Assembly: GCA_018287875.1 (NCBI GenBank)
Contig: JAGVVL010000013.1
Span: forward strand, 2,728,001 to 2,792,000
Length of the DNA stretch: 64,000 nt
From: Nigrospora sphaerica
Taxonomy: Eukaryota; Ascomycota; Sordariomycetes; Amphisphaeriales; Apiosporaceae
Direction of reading: 5' to 3'
Part shown: one piece after another, positions 47,841 to 58,810 of the stretch
Layout: each line of letters begins with the position of its first letter
Numbering within the stretch: position 1 is the first letter of the stretch
The notes under the pieces: generated by a model
The model's database searches: none
What the model was told of the DNA's origin: nothing
The model's input: the letters and a program-made list of their open reading frames with translations, nothing else
Translations under genes and position numbers: made by a program

Positions 47841-48781
47841 CAGCCGGGGGAGTGGCCAGGAACGAAACAAACACATGACTATGCGTGCCATGGTTCCGGT
47901 CCCTTTCTGGGGAGTTCAGGTCCGGGTGGCGGCCCGGAAGATTCAGCGTCGCCTCGAGGCGACAGCAGTGGCCCCCCATGTGGATGGGCAGAGCGAGTAG
48001 TACCATCCGTGATGAGGCAGCTGGGATCCCTCGACGGGATCGCGGCTTCTTGGCGTCGCCTCAGCAGCATGGTTCGGCAGGGGGAGGCAGGTCGTCGCTG
48101 GCCAGGAGGGCGGCGCGACGGTATCGTGCGGTTTTCCCCCCGCCGTGGTGGTGTCGTGGCCAGGCCGTCCCTCCCATCCTCTCTCTCTCTCCGCATGCGA
48201 GCATAACGGATGGAGGCGGCGGCCCAAAGCGGCATGGCCGTCGACCGCTCATTGGAGGCTTTTCGGCCAAGGATCCGAAGCCAGAACGGGAGGTCATCTA
48301 CCGAAGGCGACAAAACGAACAGCAAACCGCCCGCGACGCTAACCGACGACCCCATCCATGTGTTCCCACGGGACCCCAGCCGAAGGCGTTTTTCCCGCCC
48401 GTCGATTTGCTCCTGGGCCCCGGGGGCGGGCGACAAGCCTGCGGAGCGAGCGTCCAAATGTTAAGTCCACAACCAGCGGCCCCAACGATGGATTTCCAGT
48501 CCCCGCACGTGGCCCACGCTTTTCTGTTCCCGCCGTATTTCGGCCGGGTGTGATGATGTGTTGTTTGTCTTCGTATGTTATGTACTTCGTATGTGGGTGT
48601 GGGTGGTCTGGCGTGGCCCGAGGAGCGTCCAATGTGAGGCCAGGGCCTCGGCAAATGCCTCCCTGCCCGGCGCCTGGTGCCTCGCTGTCCGTCCGAATCC
48701 ACAAGGCCATAGCCGTTTTCGGACCGGACGAAGACGCGTATTGGCGCCCGAGAAGCACAGCTGTATACAGTTAGGGAGGAT

Positions 48782-48796
48782 GGGGGGGGGGGGGGG
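48782..48796. repeat. Poly-G tract
   Basis: A run of about 15 G on the plus strand; possible quadruplex or sequencing-difficult site. Confidence 0.8.
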
Positions 48797-50127
48797 AAGC
48801 AGTCTCGGCGTACCCATACTCGGGCCAGCCCCTCGCCCGACACCCAGGTTCGCTTTACCAGTGCTATATTGGAGAGACGTCCCTCGCGGGGCCGCAGTGT
48901 CTATCACTGCCCGACATGGCGCATGGCAAAGGCAGATTGCTCGCCCAGAAACCAGGTACCACCACTTCCCGTGTATTGCCAATGATGCCAATTTGAGTAA
49001 GCTTTTGCAACATGGCTGGGCCCTATCGAGGGCGGGAATCTCCGCCCTGGGCAATTGATTACCTAGTGTAGCCCGTACGACCGCGCCGTCATGCCGTCAG
49101 CGTCCCAGTATAACACACAACGCAGCATGGCATAGCATGGCGCAGTATGGCACGGCACGACATCCTTCCGTATCCCTGTCTTGCTCGCGCTTCGACGGCG
49201 AGCCGGTCAGTACGGGATGCCGTGCCGACGGCGCCTTGCCTTGGGGCACACGAACTCGACCCCGGGACCTTGTGGTGTTGAGCCGTCCGCGTGGGCGGCA
49301 ACAAGCGAATCCCATATGGGCAACAGCACCCCTCGTTCCGAACCCGAGACCTTCCGGTAAGGGCGGGCAGGGCCCCATCGTTGGTCCTGCAACCCAGGAG
49401 GGTCCCGCTGCAGCTAGGCATAGCCGCCCGGTTCGAGGCCAAGGACCACATCGAGCGCGTCTCCGCCACCCTCCCGACTCTGTCGAGTTCCATGCCCGAG
49501 ACACGTGCCTGTGGCTCGCTCGGCTTGGCTCCGTAAGCTTTACTTGCTCAAACTTGTACTTGCGTCTTTTACGCGTGCCGTGTTCGAAGCGAGCCTCGTC
49601 TAGGTAGATACTTGCTCAGCTTCGGCGGCTGTGCGGCTCTCGGTGCCCGGCTAGAACGACGCTGGCCTCGGAACACCGAGACGCGACAGATGCTGTTAAC
49701 CTGCTTGGAGCCGACCCGACTCGCTGACGAAGCGGATGCAGTGGTCTCGACTGAGGGTACGCAAAGGCTGACCCCCGTGATTGGTTGATTCAACCTACTG
49801 CCCTGAATCATCAGACCCTCCCCGCGCCCGCTGCACAAGCCCTCGCTCTCGAGGAAGAAAAGGGAAGCGTTCCGAGCCGGCCGGAAGGCCAACATACGAG
49901 GCTCCTTTGGGAATCGTGTCAGCGCGGGACATGGCCAAGACGGAACCCCAGCTCTCGTCGCCGTGTCATCAATCTGTCAGCTCCCAGCAGAGACGCGATG
50001 TATACTATACCAATGGGTTCTGTGTTCGATCGATGGACATCTTCTTCGCTATACTGCATAGAGCTACTTGCTGTGCGACCCGTGGGCCGCCTCAACCGTC
50101 GTCAACTTTCGGCTGCTCATCAACAGC

Positions 50128-52426
50128 CTACTGCGAAGAGACGCCGTTCTCGCTGCTGGCTCGAGGGGCGGGCTTCTTATTAGCCGCGGACCGTTTTTTA
50201 CGCCTTCCGCCTCCAGCGCCGGAGCCTGCGGGAGCCTCACGCACCCATCTAGCCACGGCCTCAGCCCTCTCCGTAAGAATGGGGTACTCGCGTCCATCAT
50301 CGACGGCCCACCGCTTCTGCGAACCCATACTGGGGGAGGCCGAGGGTCCGCCGCTCCCATGAGGCTTGCTGGTGGCATTGCCGGCATGCTCTGCCTCGGC
50401 CCTCCGCTGGCGGGCGAGCATGGCTGCCTTAAAGCTCGCCTCGTCGTTGACTCGCTCGTCCTCCAGCGCCTCGAGGATGGCTTGGCGCTGTTGGCGCTCT
50501 TTACGCTGCTCATCCGTCTCGGCTGGGCTCGCTCCTGCGGTGATGGCCAGGGCGTTGGCATTCGCCGTGGCCGCCGACAGGGCCCCATTGGGCAGGATCT
50601 GGGTGGGGAGGGGCGCAGGGGCGCAGAGCGACTCCCAGGAAAAGGCCAGCTCGATCCAGTTGTCGGCGCGACGGAGCACCTCGATCCAGTCGGCGCGGGC
50701 GGGCGAACGGCTGGCCTGAAAGACGGGATAGCCGTCGGCCAAACGTGCCAGACGGGCCACCATGTAGGCATGGCGCTGAAGCTCTTTGGCCGATGTTTGA
50801 ATGAGGGCATGGCATAGCAGTAACGAGTGCAGCGCATCCGTCAGCAAAGGGTGGTAGCAGACCGATTCGGTTACGGCCGGCCCTGGTTCCTCGGCCGAAG
50901 CGGGGGACACCAAGTCCGTGGATGGGTACGGAGGGAGATCGGCAGGCGGCGTGGCCGAAAAAAGCTCCGTTAGTCGGTGGACTCTGTGGGCTCTCAACCC
51001 CTCCGTCGGCGCCCCGGGATCCTGCGATGAGCCCCGGGAACCGTTCTGGAACCGTCGGCCCCGGTTGTTTGCTTGGTTAACCTGCCGCGTGAAATCATCC
51101 GAAAGCTCGATGGGTAGGTCGGGCGAGTAGTGCAAGTGGTCGAAATAGGCCATGTAATCGCGTAGAGCACGCTTTGCATACAGCCTCACGGCCTTGCGGT
51201 TGTCGAGCTGCTTCTTGGTGGGGGTATTGTCTTCGCTTGCACTAGCTAATGCTTCAGGGGTCGATACGGCATCACCATCGGGACTCCCGGGGGTCACTTG
51301 GCGCTCAATGTCGGGCACGGCGTCCGCAGACGTCCCATTGCTGGCGGCGAGCTCGGGGAGGGACGCATCAACATGATCACAGGCCAAGGTCAGGTAGCAA
51401 CCGGCTCTTTGGAATAACAGTTGGACCTCGGTACTGCTGGGCTGATCGCGCTCATCGAGGGTGGGCGCATCTCGCCGCCGGCCAATTCTTCGCTCCAACT
51501 GCATACTCTCAGATGGGTGCATGCGGGGAGGCCGGTGTAACCGGTAGACGGCCAGTGCCGCCGTCAGGTCGTGGGCCGCCCCTTCAAAATCGTCTTTGAA
51601 CATGCGCACTATAGCTCTGGTCCTCAAGGGCTCACATTCGGCGGGCCGCTGGCTGATGATGGAATCCAAGGCGCCGAGCTCGGTGCTCTCGGCGAGCTGC
51701 CTGCTGGGGATCTTCTCGTGAAAGAAGTGCACGTAGTTGGCGTCCGGGTCGCCGGGTAGCCTCTGCAGCACGATGGACGCCACGTTCTCCAGCGTCGAGG
51801 TCGACTGCATGGTGGCCACGCTCGACGCGATCTCGTCGATGTGGTAGGCCCGCGACAGTTTCTGGGTGGCCTGCTCCCGAAGCCGGTGCCTGCGTTCCGG
51901 GCTCAGCTTCATGCCGCCCGTCCCATAGCCCAGTCCCAGGGCTTGCATGTGGTGCGCCGTGCCGCCGGCCAGGGAACTGGGTACGTTGGCGACCCCATTA
52001 GCGGCGCGTACCGCCAGGTCGGTGGCATTATCGACGAGCTTGCGGATCTTCACCAGGTCGTAGAAGACGGCCGGGTCGACGGGGCGCGGCAAGGGCATGT
52101 AGTAGTTCGCATTCGCAAGGGTCTCGAGGACCTCCAGGGGCAGCTGTAGCCACGGGCCGTGGAAGGACGAGATGTAGCGCCAATGTCTGGAGGGGAATTC
52201 AGGTGTTAGCCGAAGGCCTCGTCTTGCGCGCGCAAGGCCGGCGCAATGCGCGCAATGCGGCGTGGCCCGGGCGGACGCACTTGTTTCTGCAGATGACCAG
52301 CGCCGGAGACTGAGGCGCAGGGGCAGTCTTCGCGGGCTTGGTCGAGATCGTCGTCGCCGTCGCGGGCTCGGCCGCTTGATCGGCCGCTTCGCCAGGCGCT
52401 GCTGCTTTCTTGTGCTTTTTTGGCAT
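50128..52426 (-). CDS. Conserved fungal protein of unknown function, 734 aa
   Basis: Exons 52426-52281 and 52186-50128 with a 94 nt intron; splicing restores ICRNKHWRYISSFHGPWL, a well-formed segment that supports the model. The N-terminus (MPKKHKKAAAP) is Lys-rich. The next ~300 residues are helical and look constrained: LPLEVLETLANANYYMPLPR, DLVKIRKLVDNATDLAVRAA, SRAYHIDEIASSVATMQSTS, LENVASIVLQRL. A paired-helix stretch resembling TPR units follows (CEPLRTRAIVRMFKDDFEGA; EVQLLFQRAGCYLTLACDHV). A second helical block (TDALHSLLLCHALIQTSAKE) precedes a charged coil (EQRKERQQRQAILEALEDER) and a basic tail RRKKRSAANKK that could direct it to the nucleus. I know no characterised member; a scaffold role is only a guess. 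Confidence 0.83.
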
Positions 52427-53458
52427 CGTGGACGCGGGACCCGGGGCACGACTTTGCGCCGACTGGAAAGCAGGGAATAGCGGGGTGCGGCGGGGGGAGG
52501 TGATTTAGATATGTTGCATATTCCTTTCAAGCCATGTCGCGGGTCGAGACGAGGCCGGGTCGAAGCAAATCTTGTTGACTGGTATGCTGGATTTGCTCAG
52601 CGACTGGCGCTTTCCCTTGTCGCAAGTCTTTCCGCCCACCTGGACAGCCTCACAGAAGGTACACATGGAGGGAAGCGCAGTGACGGGATGGTAATCCCGT
52701 AGATCGACGTCTTCTCGGGCAGGTGCAGGTGCGGGTGCAAGTACAGTTTCTAGTGCCGATTAGGCCCTGCAACCGAGTGATAACCTGCGCCAAGCCGCCC
52801 ACCATCTGCTGCATCTCACTAATAGGAATCCCGTCCCGAAGGATTAATGTAGAAATTTGCATCAATGTTTACCACACCCACGTGATCTGCAGGTACCCTC
52901 CATAATACAAGCCCGTTTCTTCTTTGCCACGGGATAGTTATTGCGTCGCCTCTGCTACTCCTCCTGCCTTTTTCTAATGCAACATATGTAGCTGTCCAAC
53001 TTCCAATTCATATCTGCTATCCGTCCATGGGTGCTTGGACTGAAATGCTCCGGACCGGACCCTCCCGTCGAATCCAGAACGGCACATTTCCATGTTGCTG
53101 GGTGGGCGGGTTTCCTACTATTTTTTCGTCAGTGTCCCTTTTGGCTGTGCCAACTAGCTATGCTACCGCCGCCCTCGACTTCAGAGACCACGTGGAAAAC
53201 ATGCCATGATGCAGACGATTATGGACGAGGAATACGCTCGCGCGGTCCTCCGTCTAGAAATGGTCGGGACCTCTTGTTCCTTCTACCCGCATGGCATATC
53301 AGTGGGAAGAAGCAGCACACGCAACCCAGCCGCCGTGACTGTAACCATTATCGGACCAACAACAGACCGTATCGGTTTACCATCTATTGTAGACTACACG
53401 ATTGGATCCGATAAGTCCTTTTTTCCCAATTCCAAATAGAATGGCAGCTCGTGGTCCC
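52427..53458. other. Intergenic spacer
   Basis: Promoter side of the minus-strand unknown gene and 3' flank of the MFS transporter. It is less GC-rich than its neighbours. No gene recognised. Confidence 0.55.
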
Positions 53459-55135
53459 TCAGACCATTGGCGGAACGAACCTTGGAAGACGGTACTGCCA
53501 TGCCGTCTTCCCAATCCACCCCTGTAACGAACAGGCCACTGCAGCGCCGGCGACCAGGCTGAGAAGGCCAAACACCCAACCCATGGCCGTCCAGCTGACG
53601 GCTTCTTTGACAAAACCGGCCATGATAGGCCCCAGAAGATTACCGGCTGCAAATGCGGCGTTGTGTACCCCGTACGCCCTAGCGGTAGCCCCTTTCGTCC
53701 CGTAGGCCCCTGGTGCTGCCTGCTCCGCCTCCTCGACCACCTCGCCCACCTCCTTGAGGAGCGGGGGCCCGGAGAAGCCGGTTCCAACCCCGATGAGGGC
53801 GAGCAAGACGCACAGCAACGCCTGCTTGCCCACGGCAGGGCCCTCAGTGAAACCCAACAGCAAGAAGCTTGGCCCCGTGAGGACAAGAAAACCGCCCGCG
53901 CCGAGGACGCGGCTCGCACCGTGAACCCTGTCCATTAGGTACCCGCAAACCGGACTGGTGATAATCCCCGGGAGATAGAAGGCGATGAAGATCAAGCCAG
54001 CCCCCAGAACCGACCAATGGTAGGTCTTTTCGACGAAAAGGGGCAGAACACTGTCGAAAGCCGTCTCGAAAATGCCAATCACGAGCCAACCCGAGAATGC
54101 AACCAGCAGCCGGGGATGGAGCATGAGGCTCCAGAAGGAAGTATTTGCTCCTGTTGTGACGACTGGTGCTTTGCCATCCTGGGCACGGTCATCTTCCTCG
54201 CTGGCTTTCTCTATCAAGCTTGCTGTGGATGCCATGTAATCGTCCTCCCTCGTCCCGCTGGCTGGCAGGTCTGCTTCCGCGTGGGAAGGGATGATCACAG
54301 CTAGTCCCAAGAAGATGTCGAAGGCAATGAAAGCATAAGCGAAGATAAATACGGCTCTTTCCCCGCCCGCCTGGAAGAGGATCCCGGCAGTGGCAGGCCC
54401 TACAAAGCCTCCGGCATCGAGTGCTGCTGCGGCCCAGCCCATGGCGGATCCGACTTCTTCGTTGGCGAAGGCGTCGTAGAGGATCGCAAAGCCGACACTC
54501 GAGACAGCCCCCGAGGAGAATCCTTGAAGAATGCGGCCCAGAGCCAGGAGACCGATGGACCGGCCGAGGTGAAGTGGGACGGTGGAGGCTGCCAGTGACA
54601 GGTAGCCAAGCAGCAGGGTGTTTTTACGCGACTCGGCTCGGTCCGCGAGCCAACCAAATATTGCTGCTGTCTAGTCAGCGAATTGCCATTCCGCAGAGGG
54701 GCTCTGTACCGACGTGAACTAACTAACACCGCCGCGCCGTATAGACCGACCAAAACTGAATTCCAAAACTGAACTGCAGATCGAGGGGGTTAGCTCACAT
54801 CCGTGTCCCGCTTTCTGTTTGTCTGACCTTGTTCCTCGTCAAGAGTCACACGCTCCTCCAACATCTGGGGTACAAAAGGGACGATCTGTTCACCAAGGTC
54901 AGCCGGGGCGAGGACGAGGTATTCCTTGTCGGAAACTTACCAGACCGAAGAACATACTATCCTACGCAGCGTTAGTCGTGAAGTCCTCTTTCATCTCACA
55001 AGCGTACGGACAGAAGGCTCTTTTACTCACCGTCATGGCAGCCATGTTTACTACCAGGAAAACGAACCAGCGGGCAGAACGTATACGTCCTAGGAACCGT
55101 GCACCGACCGGTTTAGAAGAGTCTCCATATTGCAT
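53459..55135 (-). CDS. MFS transporter, DHA1/vesicular amine-transporter-like
   Basis: Five exons, 55135-55031, 54961-54941, 54885-54828, 54773-54720 and 54663-53459, with introns of 54-69 nt, give 480 residues and a consistent frame. Exon 2 is a 21-base micro-exon (DSMFFGL). The N-terminal spans include RWFVFLVVNMAAMT and WNSVLVGLYGAAVL. MFS motif A is clear (IFGWLADRAESRKNTLLLG), and the fifth-span region LQGFSSGAVSSVGFAILYDA with GWAAAALDAGGFVGPATAGI fits the antiporter motif C of 12-14-span drug/amine exporters. An acidic central loop (EKASEEDDRAQDG) separates the two halves. It is most like the fungal VMAT-like group; the substrate is unknown. The donors of introns 3 and 4 (GTCAGA, GTTCAC) are weak, so exons 3 and 4 may be off by a few bases. 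Confidence 0.85.
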
Positions 55136-57301
55136 GGCGAAGAACGGGATGGCAGATTATGTTTGAAAACGGGATTATTATGAGATGAGTGGTCTTTCGA
55201 GACGGGCATCAAGGAGCAATCTGTCGAATAGACCTAAGCTGCTGTTTGCAGCTTGAGTTCTGGGCTCCTGAGAAGTGGAACAAGTTGAAGAGGCGGTTGA
55301 CTGCAATGACTTCCAGGCCTGTGGACGTTGTGCATACACTAACGAAAGCACTGACTTGATCAGCGGGAGGACGAGAAAAAGAGGAAAACCCAAACAGAGG
55401 TGTGGTTCGGTTTTCAATAGGCAGACCAGGTTAACCCAGGCCGTATAACACTGACTGGCTGTATTCCACCGCGATGCGTTACCCCCTGTATGAGGCACAG
55501 AACTACAGCACAACACAGGCTCACCGTCTGCTTGAGCAGGTCGGCCCCGGAATTCTCCGCCTCTACCGTTGGATCCTCTGACAGGCATTCCTCTGGCTCG
55601 ACGCCGTTTCGTGAGCGGCACAGGGTCCGCGTGCCTGTCCATGGTATTGCCCAGCTGAGGGACCAAGGGTTTCATCAGCCTTAGCGCGGGGTCTCGATTC
55701 CGGACGGTCTGGGACGGGACACTGTTGTAGGGAAGCAAGCATTGGGACCAACTCCCACGAGGCCGCGGGCCATGAGAGCCGCGCCATCATTGAACGGCCA
55801 CTAAGTGATTGTCGGCTGCCACGTCGCCCGGGTGGGATGATGCCTCGGATGCTAAGAATCAAGCGGTCCAGAATGCGGGGAATGGGCAGCGCGACGATCC
55901 TTTGAAGCGCCGTCGTAACTGTCGCTTCTTACATGTACTTGGGTCGTCTAATAATAGTTTGTAGCCAGCCTTGTAAGCTTTTGGGCGGGTTGCTGCGGAG
56001 AGATCGAGCAGGACGCTGCCATGAGGCTGAGAATAGCGCAAAACCCGTACAAGGAAGTCATTCACGAGTCGCCGAACCCTGCGTGCCCCTCCTCGGTTCA
56101 GATGGCCCGGGGCTTGCGTTGGCTCTATTGCTGATCTCCATATGGCCTTCCTTGTCTTCGAACACGCCACGTGGGCGAGGCAGGGTCCTGCTTAGGGGTC
56201 TACCTGATGTATGACTTCCTCAGGCTCTCGATGGAGGTTATGAAACTGCAGAGCGCTCACTGTGCCACATCCAACTTATGCAGGTAGACCGCCTCCCGCT
56301 AGAGTGCCCCAGGCCTTCCATGGCCGCTGACACTACTGCCCCTGCATAGGCGACGCCGTTGGCGCTTTGACGGAGTTGCTGTGGTAGCCGCGGATGCTAT
56401 AGCTGGGTTTTGTTCGAAAGCCAAGAAACTTATGAGTCGTGAGCAGCCCCAATAGCAGGCCTACGAAGTATTTACTTTCGGGTGGGTGGTTTGAATACTT
56501 ATGTGGCTGGATGGGTGGGGGCTGGTGCTGTGTTTAGCTTTAGGTCATTACCCCGTAGTGGAAGTTAAGTCATCCCCTATCTCCTAGGGCCCAGGAACTG
56601 GCGGTTTTGGGCGGAACATTGTTTGGGCCAATTGGTGGGCGCGAGTTTTACTTCAGGAGCTGAGAAGCACTTACGCCACACTAAAGTAGAAGTCCTGTAG
56701 CTACAGCTTAGAGCAGGAGGTTTCGCCCAATCCCTGTCTTGTACTGGTGGGCCGGGGGGCTAAAATCGCCAATTCCTGGGTCCTAGGAGATAACATGCAC
56801 TTAAGTACTTCCCGTGCTTCTATGTAAGAGTTACTTGGGTAAGCAGAAGCAGAAAACTCACAACTGCAAAAACACTCCGATGTCTATATTTCTAACAGCC
56901 CTTGTCCTAAGCGTGTAACATGGAACCCTCTGCTGTCAATACCAAAGTACCTTGATCTTGTCGTTCACACTTGAAGTCTCACATCACTTTCCAGATCTAA
57001 TTCTGGAAGACTGCAAGCCAGTCTTCGCAGCCGAGCAACAATTTCTATGTTCCGGTATCACTTCTCGTAAAGCCTCTTGACTGTTCGCCACCACAGAGTA
57101 CCCATATCCATGAGAAACAGTAGCGGCATTCCGTACCGTGAAACCCAGCAGTACCCTCGTAGTCGAGCATGTTGTTATCTCGTGACACCGAAAGTTCACT
57201 TTCGTTAAGCCATGGCTACGCAGGCAAACATTCCGCACGAGGGTCTCGGCTTTCTGAGTCTACCCAGGGTACTTGATACAGGAGCCTCCGCCTCGGTTCT
57301 G
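55136..57301. other. AT-richer intergenic region with TIR element
   Basis: No gene that I can support. Weak protein-like signals exist on the minus strand at about 55550-55620 (EECLSEDPTVEAENSGADLL) and 55859-56170, without a workable exon chain. The region contains a 253 base element with terminal inverted repeats at 56560-56812. Confidence 0.5.
56560..56812. mobile_element. Short terminal-inverted-repeat element (MITE-like)
   Basis: The left arm (56560-56611) and the right arm (56759-56812) are inverted copies of about 50 bases. Both contain GGAAGT, TTAAGT, TATCTCCTAGG, CCCAGGAA and TTGG/CTGG-CG blocks in the same order. Most differences in the inner part are C/T or G/A (GGGCCC/GGACCC, AACTGG/AATTGG, GGCGG/GGCGA, TTTTGG/TTTTAG). 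The ~150 base centre has no coding capacity. No target-site duplication could be fixed with confidence. Confidence 0.65.
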
Positions 57302-58099
57302 TCAACAATCCCCCTCATCCTCGACCACAATCATGATGGCGTGGTCCTCGGTCAGATACCACTCCACCCAGTGGACAATCCAGTCGTTGCTGCACTCGTG
57401 GAGGATATCCTGAGTGAAATCGGCGAACTTATTGCACTGCATCTCGAAGTAGTTGGCGCCCTGGTTGCACCACTTGATGGCGCCCGGGTCGACGCAATAG
57501 ATGGCTCCGCAGTTCTGGCCGTCGCTGCCGCCATGATCGCCGCATTTGGCGTCGTCCCCGAGGCCCCGAAGGTACGCAATGCCGTTCTGAATGTCGTCCT
57601 TCTGTGCCTGGTCAAGGTCGCCACCGAGGCAGCGGAGGATTTTCTGCATGGCCATTGATATTTAGCCTGGTACGAAGATAGCGGCCGGATTTGGAGGGAA
57701 ACACGTATGTCGCGCTTGTCCAATGTCTTCGTGTGGTTGGCGTAGGCCGGCTGGGATTTAAAGTCGAGCTCAATAGCCCGAATCTGGGCCTCGACCGACT
57801 AGAGGACTGTGTCAACTCCGCCGCTGATTATCTACAAAGCTTGAAAACTTACCTGCAGTGATCCATAGAATTCCATCATGGGCCTATTCTCCTCGATGGG
57901 CAATCTCCAACGAACTCCGCAATTGGATTGCTGGCGTGCGAGCCCGTCTCTACCATGGTGCCTGAAAGAGTGTGGGTCGCCCTGGTTGCGGAATTTCAGC
58001 CGACGGCGTCTGGGAGACAGGGTAGAGGCTGACCTGGGCTGAGAAGGCGATGAGGCAGACTATCCCGAAGAGGGAGTAGAGGAGTCGAAGTGAAAGCAT
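57302..58099 (-). CDS. Small secreted cysteine-rich protein with Kex2-type processing site
   Basis: Proposed exons 58099-58034, 57930-57853, 57798-57703 and 57643-57302 (introns 103, 54, 59 nt) give 193 residues in one frame. Residues 1-21 are a signal peptide (MLSLRLLYSLFGIVCLIAFS). A pro-region ends in TLDKR, a Kex2-type dibasic site at about residue 77. The mature part of about 116 residues has eight cysteines, in order RC, KC, NC, YC, WC, QC, EC and the terminal DC, around GAIYCVDPGAIKWCN and ending in an acidic tail. The Cys pattern resembles a widespread family of uncharacterised fungal small secreted proteins often listed as candidate effectors; no toxicity or target is known to me. 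Donor GTTTCC of intron 3 is weak. A TATA box lies about 140 bases upstream. Confidence 0.72.
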
Positions 58100-58238
58100 G
58101 GAGGATATGAGTGTGGCAGTGGCTACTTACGTATGGAAATTCAAGTACTGGGTGCAAATGGATTCCTGTGAATGAAGTCGCTGCCTATTGTCTGATCAAG
58201 GAAATGAGCGATAGAGATCTTCTTCTAGAAAGTGGTGC

Positions 58239-58248
58239 TTATATATAT
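58239..58248 (-). promoter_or_regulatory. TATA box of the small secreted protein gene
   Basis: TATATATAAG on the minus strand, about 140 bases upstream of the proposed start codon. Confidence 0.55.
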
Positions 58249-58810
58249 TAAAGGGATTATTTGCGGCCCTCAGCCAGCTTCGTTTTATAAGGGCTTGTCA
58301 CAGTAGGGCCACCGGCTAAGAGAAATTCACAACAACTCGTAAAAGAGGAAGAGAGCACGGAGTGTATATCGACTGATTCGTACGTGCTTATGCACGGTGA
58401 CTTGGACACTGGTGAATTTCCCCTGCACCGTAAAATGAGTCACTTTGAGGGACATTTAAAGCCAATAAAGAAGCAACTATTCGGAACAAAACAGTGACTT
58501 ACCAAGAGCAACCATCTTGGGTACACACCTCCATATTAGGCAATAAGCACTATGGCTTATTTCCAGTGCCCTGATGGCGACTTCATGCCCGAAGAGTACA
58601 ATACGCGACGGGCTGTGGTGTTGTCGTTGCAGAGCTGATGTTCGCCTCTGCATGGGGAATCGCCCCCTCGTCGTTATTCTTCATGTGAAGACTCGGTGGC
58701 CCCTGCGGCTGTTGTGCTACACTCGCAAGGCCAGTGGTTTCTTTCAGCTCCTATCTCTGGATGTACCCTTTTTCAGAGCTGCAGGGACGAATTGGGGCCG
58801 TGAAAGTACG

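Larger units (their letters stand above)
47543..50127. other. Intergenic region, cellobiohydrolase promoter side
   Basis: Contains the cellobiohydrolase promoter and then about 2 kb without a recognisable gene. It carries an imperfect CAG/GGC/CAA repeat at 47759-47840 and a run of G at 48782-48796. CTGGGG/CCGGGG-type sequences near the start codon (for example around 47605) fit the CreA/CRE-1 consensus, which would agree with glucose repression of cellulases; this is inference from short matches. Confidence 0.55.
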
